A stretch of DNA of 22,196 bases, taken from the NCBI GenBank assembly GCA_903837255.1, contig CAILTZ010000162.1, positions 1-22,196 of the forward strand. Reading direction: 5' to 3'. This DNA comes from an uncultured Pirellula sp. (GTDB lineage: Bacteria > Planctomycetota > Planctomycetia > Pirellulales > Pirellulaceae). Positions 1 through 8,431 of the stretch are shown one piece after another (the stretch's first letter is position 1; each line of letters begins with the position of its first letter). The translations under genes and the position numbers were made by a program. The notes under the pieces were generated by a model that worked only from the letters and a program-made list of their open reading frames with translations, did not search any database and had not been told where the DNA came from.

Positions 1-3000
1 AGCTACAGCTATCTGAATGGAAATGTGATCGCTTCGGTCAATCCCTACTTTCAACCCCACGGAGCCTTTCCGTCCTATCCTAGCGAAAGCTTTGCCGCAA
101 ACGCACCGTTGACCCCCTACATCCAGCAGTTGATCAGCGGGACTTGGGATGTCGACAACGACGGGGACGGATTTCCAGACAGCGTTTGGATCAACCCGAA
201 CTTGCCAGCGATCCATGCACCCGATGGGCGATTGCTCAAGCCTTTGACGGCGGTCATGATCCAAGACCTAGACGGTCGTTTGAACATCAATTTGCACGGA
301 GATCGCATCCAAGGTTCTGTCGTGAATAACTTCAACGGGAGCGGAGCTGGTTTCAATGCGTTCGGATACTCCAACGGATTGCACCGAATCGGGGTGTCAC
401 TGCCCCAGGGTTTTGGATATGGCCCAGCAGATATTTCGCTAAATCCGCTTTTTGGAAACAATGCCTCTTTGCTGACTTCCAACAGCGGCTACTCGATATT
501 CGACCTCAGGTACGGTGCTAGGCCTTATGCGAATCTAGGCTTTAATCCTCAGATTGATCGCTCCCCGGGTCGACCTGGAAATGATCCTCTGAGCGTATTG
601 ATGGAGCGCGAGCTACCGCTCAATGGAGTTTATGGTCACGGGACGATGCCCGGCGCACCGATGGGTCGTCGTTCGAGCGTCGCGCCGACGTTTGACAAAC
701 ACGGGAATTTGGTCTTTTTGTACCCACAGGTCCCCGATGCCGCTCCAGAAAGTGGGGTGACGCAAGGCTTCCCGTCGGAGACCGTCGGCGATGCCTACGA
801 GTCAGGATCTGGTCTTCGGGATTATGGAGACACTCCTTTTACATTGAGCGATTTAGAAGCCATCCTGCGACGCTACGACGAGGACGTCGAGTCCTTGCCT
901 AGCGAACTCAGAGCCCGTTTGGTCGCCTCGGGTTTCGGTTCCGCTTCGGATGTTAATAAACTGCTGACGACACACAGCGCGGAGTTGCGTTATCCCAAGC
1001 TCTCTGCGGCTGCCATGGTGCCAAACGCCAGCAATGGTTATGACCTACGCAAGGATGCTGGGAACCTGCTGGGACTGATCCGAATGCTCCACGAACAACG
1101 CTATCGCAAACGTTCGTTGCCCAACCAAAACACTTCTGGAGACGAGTACACGCTGTCGGTCGAGAGCTTGAACGAGCTCTTTCCGCCCGAGTTCAGCATG
1201 AACTTGCGATTGAATCTCAATCGGCCGTTTGGCAACGGCGTCGACCGCAACAACGACGGTCAAATCGATGAGCCTTTTGAGATTGCTTTTTTCAATGATG
1301 AAGTCGAACCGAAGTGGGATTATGCGCAGGGCAGCAAAGTCTCTTCGGGTGTTGCTGGGACTTACACGCGTGGATTGAATTTGCGTAACTCCACCTCTAG
1401 GCCTTACCTAGGTTCTCGCCAACTGCTTGCTCGATACCTGTATTGCTTGGCCCAGCTGATCGTCCCGAGGGACCATGTATTCCCGAGCATGGAGACTATC
1501 AGCGATGCGTTCCTGAGAGACAAACTCCGGGCGAGATCATTGGCCCAGTGGGCCGTTAACGTCGTGGACTTCCGTGATACCGATGCGGCGATGACCCGTT
1601 TCGAGTACGACGTCTACCCGTTTGGCGTGCGGTCTGGACCTTTGGATCGGCGTGCATTTTGGGCTCCGGATCGATTGATTAACTCGGGCAACGTCACGAT
1701 CAATTCGAGCTTGCGACCCTACATCGGAGTGGTTTGGGGAATGGAGCAACCGGAACTGCTTTTGACAGAATCGTTGGCCTTCCACGACAAGCGGCTCAGG
1801 GACACCAATTTAGACAATGGGTCGGGCAAGGAACTCGGGCAGGGGGATAACGACACGGATCAATACCGATTCCCACAAGGCTCGTTGCTCCTGGAGCTTT
1901 ATGCACCTCGCTCGACCTATGTGAGCACCGATCCGGTTTTGCCTGGTGCCCCACCATCCCTATACACAGTCGATGCCAACAACGGCAATCGAGTCAAACT
2001 GCTGCTCAACAAAACGGCGCCATCGAGTCTCGCCTGGGGGGCCCAACCCGTCTGGCGCATTGGGATCACCGACAGCACTCCGCCGGGCTCGAATACCCGT
2101 ACCAAAAACCCGAATGTTCTGTATCAGTCCAACGACAGCAACAACAATCGGTTGGCTTGGTTGGATCCTCAATTCGCGGAAGACTTAGAGCTCAACGGGG
2201 AACAGAACAATCCCAATCCTGAAGCCAACGTCGGGTCCGGATTGCTCCAAACCCTCAATAACAGCTCTCCGAACGCAGAAGTCTTTGAACGGATGATTTG
2301 GTTCACGCAGCAATCGGCTAAAACCGTTCCTCGCGTTCCTAATCTACGAGGCAACACCAGCCGAGTGCAAAACGCCAACCGCGAGTTCATGGTCTATTAC
2401 AACCGTTCGACGCAACAGGGCGAACCTCTGATGCTCGAAGGTGGCAACTACATGGTCGTTGGACCTCGTACAGAAACCAATATTGGCTCACTGACGAGCA
2501 ATCCCACAACAGGTGCTGCTTGGCCTTCAACGCTATTGAAGAATCAGGCAACAGCCAATCCACCGATCCATTCGCCAAGCCATCAAACCATTTCTCTGGG
2601 TAACAACAGCGTCACAACCACCTTGATCAACGGCGAATCGATCACTCGCTATCGCCCGGATTGGATCAACAACATCAAGTCGCCGACAGGAGTCGTGTGC
2701 GCCGCAGAGCCACCTCCGAGCACCGGTGGAAATGGCACCGATCCGACTTGGCGAGATTGCTTCCCCAATGGTGTAGGCATCAACGTCTCGATGCCCAATC
2801 CGATTGCCAACGAAGGTTACTGGAAGCCGAATCTTAGGCCGACAAAGGTTCTGAACTCTCAAGATCGCCGCCAACAGCGTCAGGATAACCGTTGGGGCTA
2901 CCAAGACCTCGCGCCGGACTCCTGGGTGGATTTCGCCAACATCGGAACCTCGACGTTCCCAGACAACCCCATGGATCATCAACCCTCGGTCAATCCGATC

Positions 3001-4965
3001 TTGAATCCCAACAACGCGACCCCAATGTACAAAACCGGGACCTATGACAACGTTCGTACCGCTTGCTTGCAGAGACTCGCAGATCCGGATTTCCCTTACG
3101 ATCCCGTCAACAACCCCTACATCACCATCGACTGGATTTCGATCGATCTGACGGTCTTCAATGGAGAGGCTCCAAAGGATCCTGGGGATGTTGGACCAAA
3201 CATGGCATTCCAGTCCCGATACAAAGATGGCTCAACTCGAAACAAGGCCGCCAGCAAAGCAAGCTTGGGCAATGGACAGCCTGCCGGCAGTCCAGGGTTG
3301 AAGGATTGGGGATTCTCTTACCACTCCGCCTCGACCGCACAGCTGCGTACAACGCCGTACCAGAGTTTTGTCCCTCCAAATCCAGTACCCGGCAATGGAC
3401 GACCCTTCGATCGCTATTCATCCTACTTCATGGCCCAGTTAGGTTATGCATCGCAGCAACCCGGCGATAACGACATGACCCAAGTCATTCATCACAGTGC
3501 CACGACACTTGGGTATGCGAACGTAGGGTACCGCTTCCAAAATCTTCTAGGCGCCGCAACCGACACTGCCGATCAGTTCGACGGCTTTGGCCCTCCTCAA
3601 TTCGTTCAAAACCAGCCGGAGTACGTCGGCTCACCGCGCGATTTAACGTCGCCGGTTTGGTTGAATCGGACCTTTGCAACCGCCAATGAACTGATGCTCG
3701 TGCCGCTGACCTCACCGGGTCAGTTCGGCTACTACTTTGAAATCTCCGATGACAATACCGCGCGCACTCCGTTTGGATTCCTGCCCTCGTTCCAAGCCTC
3801 CAACGGCTTGGTGACGAATTTGGAAAGCAGCGGTTCAAACGATTTGGCCGACTACTCACCGACCGATGCCAGCGCAGCAAACACCGCTCGCTTGAGCGGC
3901 TACTGGATGCGCCGAGCAGGCGATTGGTCCACCACTAGCCAAAAGCCCAAGACCCAAGCCGATTGGGGGCTGATCCTGGAGTTCGTCGAAACACCGACCG
4001 CTTACGCCGATACCGTCAAGCAACTGGACCTGGAAAGACTCCAGCTGGCGGCGTTTCCCGGAGGAACTATGGATCCTTGGGCAACGAGGTTCCTTGCTTC
4101 CTTTATCCCCGAGAACTTCACAGGCAACAGCGAGCGGGAGAGCTTCCGCGGCCCTTCGCTGCTAGGACCCTACAACCAACTCCCCTCCTACGTCAGCCCA
4201 GGTAAGGTCAATCTCAATACGATTGGCTCAGCGAAAGTCGTCCAAGGTCTGGAGTATCTCTTTACCGGGACCACGGAGCGACAAGCGTCACAGAATGGAC
4301 TTGCCGCTCAATTCTTCTCCTCCCGCAGAGGTTTCGCCGGCAACAACACCTCTTCGATCAACTTGAGCTTTCCCGGCATGGATCCGAACTACCCGACGAT
4401 GTTCGCAGGAGCCTATCGGTCTGGTTTAGCGACCAATCTCTATCCCTTTGCACCGAATCAAGACAACAGCAATCGTCCGCAGACCACTCAGCGAGGCCGA
4501 TTTGCAAGCGAATCGACGACGCTCCGTTCCTTGGTGCCGAACCCAACAGGCAAAGAGCAACCCAATGGGACCAACAACGGGAATCTACTTTTCTCGCCAT
4601 ACTCCCTAGCCAACGCCGAGTCCGGCATCTCAATTCCCGGTGGGCCACTCGATACGCCCGGTACGCTTGAGTACGCCGAAGCTAGACAGAACGCCTTTAC
4701 CCGATACCAGCGAGCCATGCGGTTATCGAACCTCACAACCGATCAGTCCAACGTCTTTGCAATGTGGGTGACAGTGGCCCTGTTCGAATACGATCCGGTG
4801 ACCGGTTTTGGCAAGGAGTACTCCAACTCGGCCGGCGAACCCGAACGCGAAAGAGCCTTCTACATCATCGATCGTACCGTCCCAGTCGGCTTTTTGCCCG
4901 GCGAAGACCTGAACTCCGACAAGGCTGTGCTTCTCAAACGGACCATCAACAGCAAACGACGCTAG
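1..4965 (+). CDS. Giant GspK-like/pseudopilin-type exported protein of unknown function, 5' end outside window
   Basis: The frame is open from base 1 (Ser-Tyr-Ser-Tyr-Leu-Asn-Gly-Asn) with no upstream stop, so the GTG at 25 is unlikely to be the true start and the gene is cut by the window edge. At least 1654 residues are visible, ending at TAG 4963-4965. Two stretches resemble type II secretion minor pseudopilin GspK: DLDGRLNINLHG (visible residues 89-100) and GKVNLNTIGSAKVV (about 1401-1414), the latter like the G-[RK]-[VI]-N-[VL]-N-T segment of GspK and of the large Verru_Chthon cassette proteins. Two Asp-rich loops, DVDNDGDG (residues 50-57) and DRNNDGQIDE (415-424), look like EF-hand or dockerin-type calcium sites. 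The protein is rich in Asn, Pro, Ser and Thr and poor in Cys, as expected outside the cytoplasm. A pilin-type N-terminal helix would be expected but lies outside the window. The gene is certain; the GspK-like role is tentative. It probably ends its own transcription unit, because a separate promoter lies before nuoA. Confidence 0.6.
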   Translation, partial: SYSYLNGNVIASVNPYFQPHGAFPSYPSESFAANAPLTPYIQQLISGTWDVDNDGDGFPDSVWINPNLPAIHAPDGRLLKPLTAVMIQDLDGRLNINLHGDRIQGSVVNNFNGSGAGFNAFGYSNGLHRIGVSLPQGFGYGPADISLNPLFGNNASLLTSNSGYSIFDLRYGARPYANLGFNPQIDRSPGRPGNDPLSVLMERELPLNGVYGHGTMPGAPMGRRSSVAPTFDKHGNLVFLYPQVPDAAPESGVTQGFPSETVGDAYESGSGLRDYGDTPFTLSDLEAILRRYDEDVESLPSELRARLVASGFGSASDVNKLLTTHSAELRYPKLSAAAMVPNASNGYDLRKDAGNLLGLIRMLHEQRYRKRSLPNQNTSGDEYTLSVESLNELFPPEFSMNLRLNLNRPFGNGVDRNNDGQIDEPFEIAFFNDEVEPKWDYAQGSKVSSGVAGTYTRGLNLRNSTSRPYLGSRQLLARYLYCLAQLIVPRDHVFPSMETISDAFLRDKLRARSLAQWAVNVVDFRDTDAAMTRFEYDVYPFGVRSGPLDRRAFWAPDRLINSGNVTINSSLRPYIGVVWGMEQPELLLTESLAFHDKRLRDTNLDNGSGKELGQGDNDTDQYRFPQGSLLLELYAPRSTYVSTDPVLPGAPPSLYTVDANNGNRVKLLLNKTAPSSLAWGAQPVWRIGITDSTPPGSNTRTKNPNVLYQSNDSNNNRLAWLDPQFAEDLELNGEQNNPNPEANVGSGLLQTLNNSSPNAEVFERMIWFTQQSAKTVPRVPNLRGNTSRVQNANREFMVYYNRSTQQGEPLMLEGGNYMVVGPRTETNIGSLTSNPTTGAAWPSTLLKNQATANPPIHSPSHQTISLGNNSVTTTLINGESITRYRPDWINNIKSPTGVVCAAEPPPSTGGNGTDPTWRDCFPNGVGINVSMPNPIANEGYWKPNLRPTKVLNSQDRRQQRQDNRWGYQDLAPDSWVDFANIGTSTFPDNPMDHQPSVNPILNPNNATPMYKTGTYDNVRTACLQRLADPDFPYDPVNNPYITIDWISIDLTVFNGEAPKDPGDVGPNMAFQSRYKDGSTRNKAASKASLGNGQPAGSPGLKDWGFSYHSASTAQLRTTPYQSFVPPNPVPGNGRPFDRYSSYFMAQLGYASQQPGDNDMTQVIHHSATTLGYANVGYRFQNLLGAATDTADQFDGFGPPQFVQNQPEYVGSPRDLTSPVWLNRTFATANELMLVPLTSPGQFGYYFEISDDNTARTPFGFLPSFQASNGLVTNLESSGSNDLADYSPTDASAANTARLSGYWMRRAGDWSTTSQKPKTQADWGLILEFVETPTAYADTVKQLDLERLQLAAFPGGTMDPWATRFLASFIPENFTGNSERESFRGPSLLGPYNQLPSYVSPGKVNLNTIGSAKVVQGLEYLFTGTTERQASQNGLAAQFFSSRRGFAGNNTSSINLSFPGMDPNYPTMFAGAYRSGLATNLYPFAPNQDNSNRPQTTQRGRFASESTTLRSLVPNPTGKEQPNGTNNGNLLFSPYSLANAESGISIPGGPLDTPGTLEYAEARQNAFTRYQRAMRLSNLTTDQSNVFAMWVTVALFEYDPVTGFGKEYSNSAGEPERERAFYIIDRTVPVGFLPGEDLNSDKAVLLKRTINSKRR

Positions 4966-5039
4966 GAGAGCCCTCCTGGCGATTAGCAAAACTACTCACC
5001 AGGACGACTCTGGATTCTCAAAAAAAGCTCCGACTGGCG

Positions 5040-5067
5040 ATGACAAATCGTCGCGATTCTCTACAAT
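5040..5067 (+). promoter_or_regulatory. Predicted sigma70-type promoter of the nuo operon
   Basis: ATGACA (5040-5045, 5 of 6 to TTGACA) and TACAAT (5062-5067, 5 of 6 to TATAAT) are separated by 16 bp, which places transcription start near 5074. This is the best promoter match I see in the 245-bp gap before nuoA. It lies immediately upstream of the palindromic operator at 5077-5102, so a bound repressor would cover the start site. The pairing with the operator strengthens the call; no experimental start is known to me. Confidence 0.5.
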
Positions 5068-5073
5068 ACGTGG

Positions 5074-5210
5074 ATTGACTTTGTGAAATTTTTCACAAAG
5101 TCGAGAGCCCTCCGGATCGAAGATGACCGGTCGGCCCTGGGGTTTGCTCAGAAACGTATTGAAGATTCTTTACACGAGATCGTATTGCAAGCTGCGTTGG
5201 AGGTGTCCTG
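5074..5210 (+). other. Predicted 5' leader of the nuo mRNA
   Basis: About 137 bases separate the predicted transcription start from the nuoA GTG. The first part carries the Rex-type palindrome, and the last part carries a strong ribosome binding site, GGAGG at 5199-5203, seven bases before the start. I see no known riboswitch, uORF with a good ribosome site, or intrinsic terminator in it. The boundaries depend on the promoter prediction. Confidence 0.35.
5077..5102. promoter_or_regulatory. Rex-type redox operator upstream of nuoA
   Basis: A perfect inverted repeat has two 12-bp arms (GACTTTGTGAAA and its complement) around a central TT. Its core TTGTGAAATTTTTCACAA (5081-5098) fits the Rex operator consensus TTGTGAA-N4-TTCACAA in all 14 defined positions. 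Rex is a winged-helix, Rossmann-fold dimer that binds this site when NAD+ is high and leaves it when NADH binds; in Streptomyces coelicolor it represses the nuo operon. Here the site starts about 3 bases after the predicted transcription start, a position suited to repression. The match is seen directly; the identity of the bound protein is inferred, and no rex gene lies in the window. Confidence 0.8.
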
Positions 5211-5591
5211 GTGGTCGCTCACTTGCCCATCCTTGTCTATCTGATTGCCGTCCTGGGGTTCGCTGCCGTCTCGCTGCTGCTGCCCCACGTGGTCGCACCC
5301 AAACGGCCGACCAAAATCAAAGACATGCCCTACGAGTCGGGGATGGACCCGGTCGGTGATGCTCGAAAACCTTTCGACATCAAATTCTATCTGACTGCAA
5401 TCCTGTTCCTGGTCTTCGACATTGAACTGCTGTTCCTCTATCCATGGGCCGTATCACTTCTGGCACCCGATGGTGTTCCAGAAGCGTTCCGGCCTGCTGT
5501 CTTGGCTGTCTTGATGGTCCTTCTTGCAACCCTGGGCTTGGCCTACTGGGTTGCTTACCGCAAAGGAGTCTTCGATTGGCGACGCAAATAA
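5211..5591 (+). CDS. nuoA: NADH-quinone oxidoreductase subunit A (NuoA)
   Basis: This small membrane subunit of complex I (126 residues, normal length) is the ND3/Nqo7 homologue and contributes to the quinone-site and proton-path region at the junction of the two arms. Three membrane helices are visible at about residues 3-25, 58-80 and 94-115. The diagnostic loop [15 protein letters not shown] (41-55) leads into helix 2 with [21 protein letters not shown], including the conserved acidic pair D70 and E72. The GTG start at 5211 is chosen for the GGAGG ribosome site seven bases upstream and for the full-length N-terminus. It is first in the nuo operon, and its end overlaps nuoB by 16 bases. Confidence 0.95.
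   Translation: MVAHLPILVYLIAVLGFAAVSLLLPHVVAPKRPTKIKDMPYESGMDPVGDARKPFDIKFYLTAILFLVFDIELLFLYPWAVSLLAPDGVPEAFRPAVLAVLMVLLATLGLAYWVAYRKGVFDWRRK
5563..5568 (+). promoter_or_regulatory. Ribosome binding site that fixes the nuoB TTG start
   Basis: AAGGAG lies inside the 3' end of nuoA, seven bases before an in-frame TTG at 5576. The nuoB frame has no ATG between here and the conserved N-terminal region that would leave a normal protein. The ATG at 5444 would add 44 residues encoded by out-of-frame nuoA sequence. Confidence 0.65.
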
Positions 5592-6178
5592 ACAAACAAC
5601 TTGGGGATAACGTATTCCTATCGACCGTTGATGCGGCGGCTTCTTGGGCTAGGGCCAACAGTCTTTGGCCGATGCCCTTTGCAACGGCTTGTTGCGGCAT
5701 CGAGCTCATGAGCGCTGCGGCATCCAAGCACGACTTGTCTCGCTTTGGGAGCGAGGTGATGCGATTTACCCCTCGGCAGTGCGATCTGATGATTGTCGCC
5801 GGCCGCGTGGTGATGAAGATGATCCCGGTGCTCCAACGCATTTGGCTTCAGATGCCCGAACCGAAATGGTGCATCTCGATGGGGGCTTGTGCCTGCACTG
5901 GCGGGGTCTTTGACACCTACGCTGTCGTCCAGGGAATCGATCGATTCCTCCCTGTGGACATCTACGTCCCGGGCTGTCCGCCACGTCCGGAACAATTGAT
6001 CAAGGCGATCATGGACCTTCAAGAGAAAATCAAGAAGACCGGAACCTACAACGCTCGCGAGTTCCAGTTGCGGATCCTGCCCGATGGGCCTAATCGTTTC
6101 GACGAGGATGAGTTGGTCCGTATCCGTGAGCGAAACGGATTCAAACTCGAAGATCCCAAATACGATCCGATCCACTAA
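5576..6178 (+). CDS. nuoB: NADH-quinone oxidoreductase subunit B (NuoB)
   Basis: NuoB (PSST/Nqo6) is a peripheral-arm subunit that holds Fe-S cluster N2, the last electron carrier before quinone. The 4Fe-4S ligands are visible as the tandem cysteines C39-C40 in TACCGIE, C105 in GACACTGG and C134 in VPGCPPRPE (numbered from the TTG). The block [17 protein letters not shown] is typical of the family. I choose the TTG at 5576, preceded by AAGGAG, which gives 200 residues, within the usual range. This start overlaps the end of nuoA by 16 bases and suggests translational coupling. The tail after about residue 160 is hydrophilic and more variable. C107, two residues after the third ligand, is an extra cysteine. 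The identity is secure; the start is probable. Confidence 0.95.
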   Translation: MATQINKQLGDNVFLSTVDAAASWARANSLWPMPFATACCGIELMSAAASKHDLSRFGSEVMRFTPRQCDLMIVAGRVVMKMIPVLQRIWLQMPEPKWCISMGACACTGGVFDTYAVVQGIDRFLPVDIYVPGCPPRPEQLIKAIMDLQEKIKKTGTYNAREFQLRILPDGPNRFDEDELVRIRERNGFKLEDPKYDPIH

Positions 6179-6196
6179 GCGCTTGGAGTTATCTCG

Positions 6197-6700
6197 ATGG
6201 CCGAAACAACGAACGTCAAAGAACACCTCGAGTCCAAGCTTACGGGTGTATCGCTGGCTTGGTCGGAGTACCGCTCCCAGAGGCGTGTCAGTGTTCCCTC
6301 GTCGAGCATTGAAGCGGCCCTTCGAGCTCTCCGCGATGCGGGCATGGATCAACTGATCGATATCACGGCGGTGGATATGCTTGAATATCCAGGGGCCTCG
6401 GATCGCTTCGAGGTCGTCTATCTGTTGCTCAACACGACCAGTGGCGAGCGTCTGACGGTCAAAACGCACCTGAATGAACCGGATCTGAAACTCCCGTCGG
6501 CTTACCCGATTTGGATTGGTGCCGATTGGCCCGAGCGAGAAGTCTACGACATGTTCGGCATCATTTTCGAAGGCCATCCGAACTTCAAGCGATTGCTCTT
6601 GCCCGATGCTTTCGAATCGTTCCCGCTTCGCAAGGACTATCCGGTCAAAGGCCGGGGCGAGCGACACAACTTCCCCATCATCACCCGCGCGGAGAGCTAA
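6197..6700 (+). CDS. nuoC: NADH-quinone oxidoreductase subunit C (NuoC)
   Basis: This is the 30-kDa (Nqo5) peripheral-arm subunit of complex I. It carries no cofactor and packs against NuoD near the quinone pocket. The 167-residue product contains the family signature near its C-terminus: [19 protein letters not shown], then [14 protein letters not shown] and [15 protein letters not shown]. It is a stand-alone gene, not the NuoCD fusion of enterobacteria. The ATG at 6197 has TTGGAG eight bases upstream and lies 18 bases after the nuoB stop; nuoD follows five bases after its TAA. Confidence 0.95.
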   Translation: MAETTNVKEHLESKLTGVSLAWSEYRSQRRVSVPSSSIEAALRALRDAGMDQLIDITAVDMLEYPGASDRFEVVYLLLNTTSGERLTVKTHLNEPDLKLPSAYPIWIGADWPEREVYDMFGIIFEGHPNFKRLLLPDAFESFPLRKDYPVKGRGERHNFPIITRAES

Positions 6701-6705
6701 ATCAG

Positions 6706-7926
6706 ATGCCATTGGACCTGATCGATTCGCCAGACCTGGACGCCGGATACCGCGAAGGGCTCTGGACGCTGAATTTTGGACCACAGCACCCGGCCACGCA
6801 TACCACGCTTCGCTTGGTCCTGCAGCTCGACGGTGAGATGGTCATCTCGGCCGAACCCGATATCGGGTTTCTCCACAGCGGTTTTGAAAAGCTCGCTGAG
6901 GTGCTCGACTACAATCAATACGTGACGATCGTCGACCGGATGAACTACATCTCGCCGCTTGCCAACGAGATCGCATGGCACCATGCGGTCGAGGGCCTGC
7001 TGGGGATCGATCTAACACCGCGTTGCAAGTACATCCGCACGATCTTTGCCGAGCTGATGCGGATCCACGATCACTTGCTGTGCACGGGCACATGCGTCCT
7101 GGACCTGGGTGGCGCGACGGCGTTTATGTACGCCTTCAATGAGCGTGAAAAGATCTACGAGATCTGCGAGCGAGCCAGCGGCCAGCGTTTCCATACCAGC
7201 TATACCCGCGTCGGTGGACTGCTCTACGATGTGACCGATGACTGGATCAAGATGGTGCGGGATTTCTGCAAGACGTTCCCACAAGCCTATCGAGACTTTG
7301 CCGGCCTGGTGATGAAGAACCGAATCTTCGTCGAACGCACGCGTGGTGTCGGGGTCTTGAGCAAACAGGATGCGATCGCTGGTGGTGCGACCGGTCCCGT
7401 GGCTCGTGCCAGCGGTGTCGAGCGCGACCTGCGTCGCGATGAGCCTTATCTGGCCTATGATGATCTGGATTTCGACGTTTGCTGCGCCCAAGGTGGCGAT
7501 TGCTACGCTCGCTTCCAAGTCCGCATGATGGAGATGCTCGAGAGCTTGAAGATCATCGAACAAGCCGTCGAGAATCTTCCCTCTGGACCTGTCTTTATCT
7601 CAGGGACCGGGAAAGAAGGTTTGCCGGACAAGACCGAGGTGTACAGAAGCATCGAAGGCTTGATCCACCACTTCGAAAACATCATGCCCAATCGTCAGAT
7701 GCCTTCTCCGAAGGAATCGTTTTACGGAGCGACCGAGTCCCCCAACGGCGAACTGGGCTATTACATCGTCTCGGACGGTGACTTCAAAGCCTACCGCGCC
7801 CGGACCCGGCCACCTTCCCTGCTTCATTTTTCTCTGTTTAACCGCATGATCCAAGGCTGCATGCTCAGCGACGTTGCCGCTGTGCTCGGTAGCATCAACA
7901 TCATCGCTGCGGAGTTGGATCGATGA
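6706..7926 (+). CDS. nuoD: NADH-quinone oxidoreductase subunit D (NuoD)
   Basis: NuoD is the 49-kDa (Nqo4) peripheral-arm subunit, related to the large subunit of NiFe hydrogenases; with NuoB it forms the quinone pocket. The 406-residue product starts at ATG 6706, with GGAGAG nine bases upstream. An upstream in-frame ATG at 6511 lies inside nuoC and is not credible. The quinone-loop motif appears as NFGPQHPATHTTLRL (residues 23-37) with both histidines, and the quinone-binding tyrosine is probably Y81 in MNYISPL. Further signatures are GFLHSGFEKLAE, RCKYIRTIFAELMRI and SYTRVGGL. Small departures are THT where THG is usual and a C-terminal SIN where SLD or SID is usual, before the family-type ELDR end. 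Its stop overlaps the nuoE start (ATGA). Confidence 0.95.
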   Translation: MPLDLIDSPDLDAGYREGLWTLNFGPQHPATHTTLRLVLQLDGEMVISAEPDIGFLHSGFEKLAEVLDYNQYVTIVDRMNYISPLANEIAWHHAVEGLLGIDLTPRCKYIRTIFAELMRIHDHLLCTGTCVLDLGGATAFMYAFNEREKIYEICERASGQRFHTSYTRVGGLLYDVTDDWIKMVRDFCKTFPQAYRDFAGLVMKNRIFVERTRGVGVLSKQDAIAGGATGPVARASGVERDLRRDEPYLAYDDLDFDVCCAQGGDCYARFQVRMMEMLESLKIIEQAVENLPSGPVFISGTGKEGLPDKTEVYRSIEGLIHHFENIMPNRQMPSPKESFYGATESPNGELGYYIVSDGDFKAYRARTRPPSLLHFSLFNRMIQGCMLSDVAAVLGSINIIAAELDR

Positions 7927-8417
7927 GCGAACTGAGCGACAACGCAAAACAAACAATCGCAGAGCATCTGCCTCGTTATCCTAGCAAGCAAGCCGTGACG
8001 TTGCCGGCCCTGCATGTGGTCCAGCAAGAGCGCGGCTGTGTGAGCAACAAAGCGATGGAAGAGATCGCTGCAATCCTGGAACTCTCCCCGGCTCAAATCC
8101 ACGACACCGCGTCGTTCTACGGTTTCTTTCGAACCGAGGACAATCCGCTCGGTCAAAAACGCATTTGGGTCTGCCGCTCACTGCCTTGCATGCTCCGGGG
8201 TGGTGAAGAACTCCTGGCAGCTCTTTGCGAAAAGTACGGTATTGCCCCAGGTGAAACCACCCCTGATGGCAAACTGACGATCGAACTTGCCGAATGCCTA
8301 GGGGCCTGCGACGGTGCTCCGTGCATCCTGCTCGAAGACGAACTTCATCTGCGATGCAGTCTCGAAGATGTCGAGCGCATCGCCAACGAGCCCTCACCTC
8401 CAACCAGGAAAGTCTGA
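7923..8417 (+). CDS. nuoE: NADH-quinone oxidoreductase subunit E (NuoE)
   Basis: NuoE is the 24-kDa (Nqo2) subunit of the NADH dehydrogenase module, a thioredoxin-fold protein with 2Fe-2S cluster N1a beside the flavin. The 164-residue product has the four ligands in the expected pattern: C84 and C89 in VCRSLPC, C125 and C129 in ECLGACDGAPC. The N-terminal helical part carries DTASFYGFF, equivalent to the family's ATFY segment. The ATG at 7923 overlaps the nuoD stop as ATGA and has GGAG eight bases before it, so translation is probably coupled to nuoD. Its presence, together with nuoF and nuoG, shows that this complex I takes NADH rather than ferredoxin or F420. Confidence 0.95.
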   Translation: MSELSDNAKQTIAEHLPRYPSKQAVTLPALHVVQQERGCVSNKAMEEIAAILELSPAQIHDTASFYGFFRTEDNPLGQKRIWVCRSLPCMLRGGEELLAALCEKYGIAPGETTPDGKLTIELAECLGACDGAPCILLEDELHLRCSLEDVERIANEPSPPTRKV

Positions 8418-8431
8418 AGCGAGGCTTAAGC

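Noticed and set aside
4964..4977. AGGAG/CTCCT stem directly after the first gene's stop
   Set aside because: Only five base pairs, no T-run, and GAGAGCCCTCC recurs at 5103-5113; too weak to call a terminator.
5077..5102. Palindrome before nuoA read as a transcription terminator of the giant upstream gene
   Set aside because: The hairpin is AT-rich with a two-base loop, no T-run follows, and it lies after a promoter match; the fit to the Rex operator explains it better.
5123..5359. Small plus-strand open frame from ATG 5123 overlapping nuoA
   Set aside because: No ribosome site, overlaps nuoA out of frame, Arg/Cys-rich shadow-type composition.
6511..6705. Upstream in-frame starts for nuoD (6511), nuoF (8294), nuoI (12654), nuoM (16684), nuoB (5444) and the oxidoreductase (19612)
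   Set aside because: Each extension overlaps the preceding gene in another frame and adds residues unlike the family; closer starts with better context exist.
5618..6784. Long open frame of 388 codons on the minus strand over nuoB-nuoD
   Set aside because: It is antisense to strongly conserved genes, has no recognisable motif and reflects codon bias. The same applies to minus-strand frames at 8900-9865 and 9867-10793.
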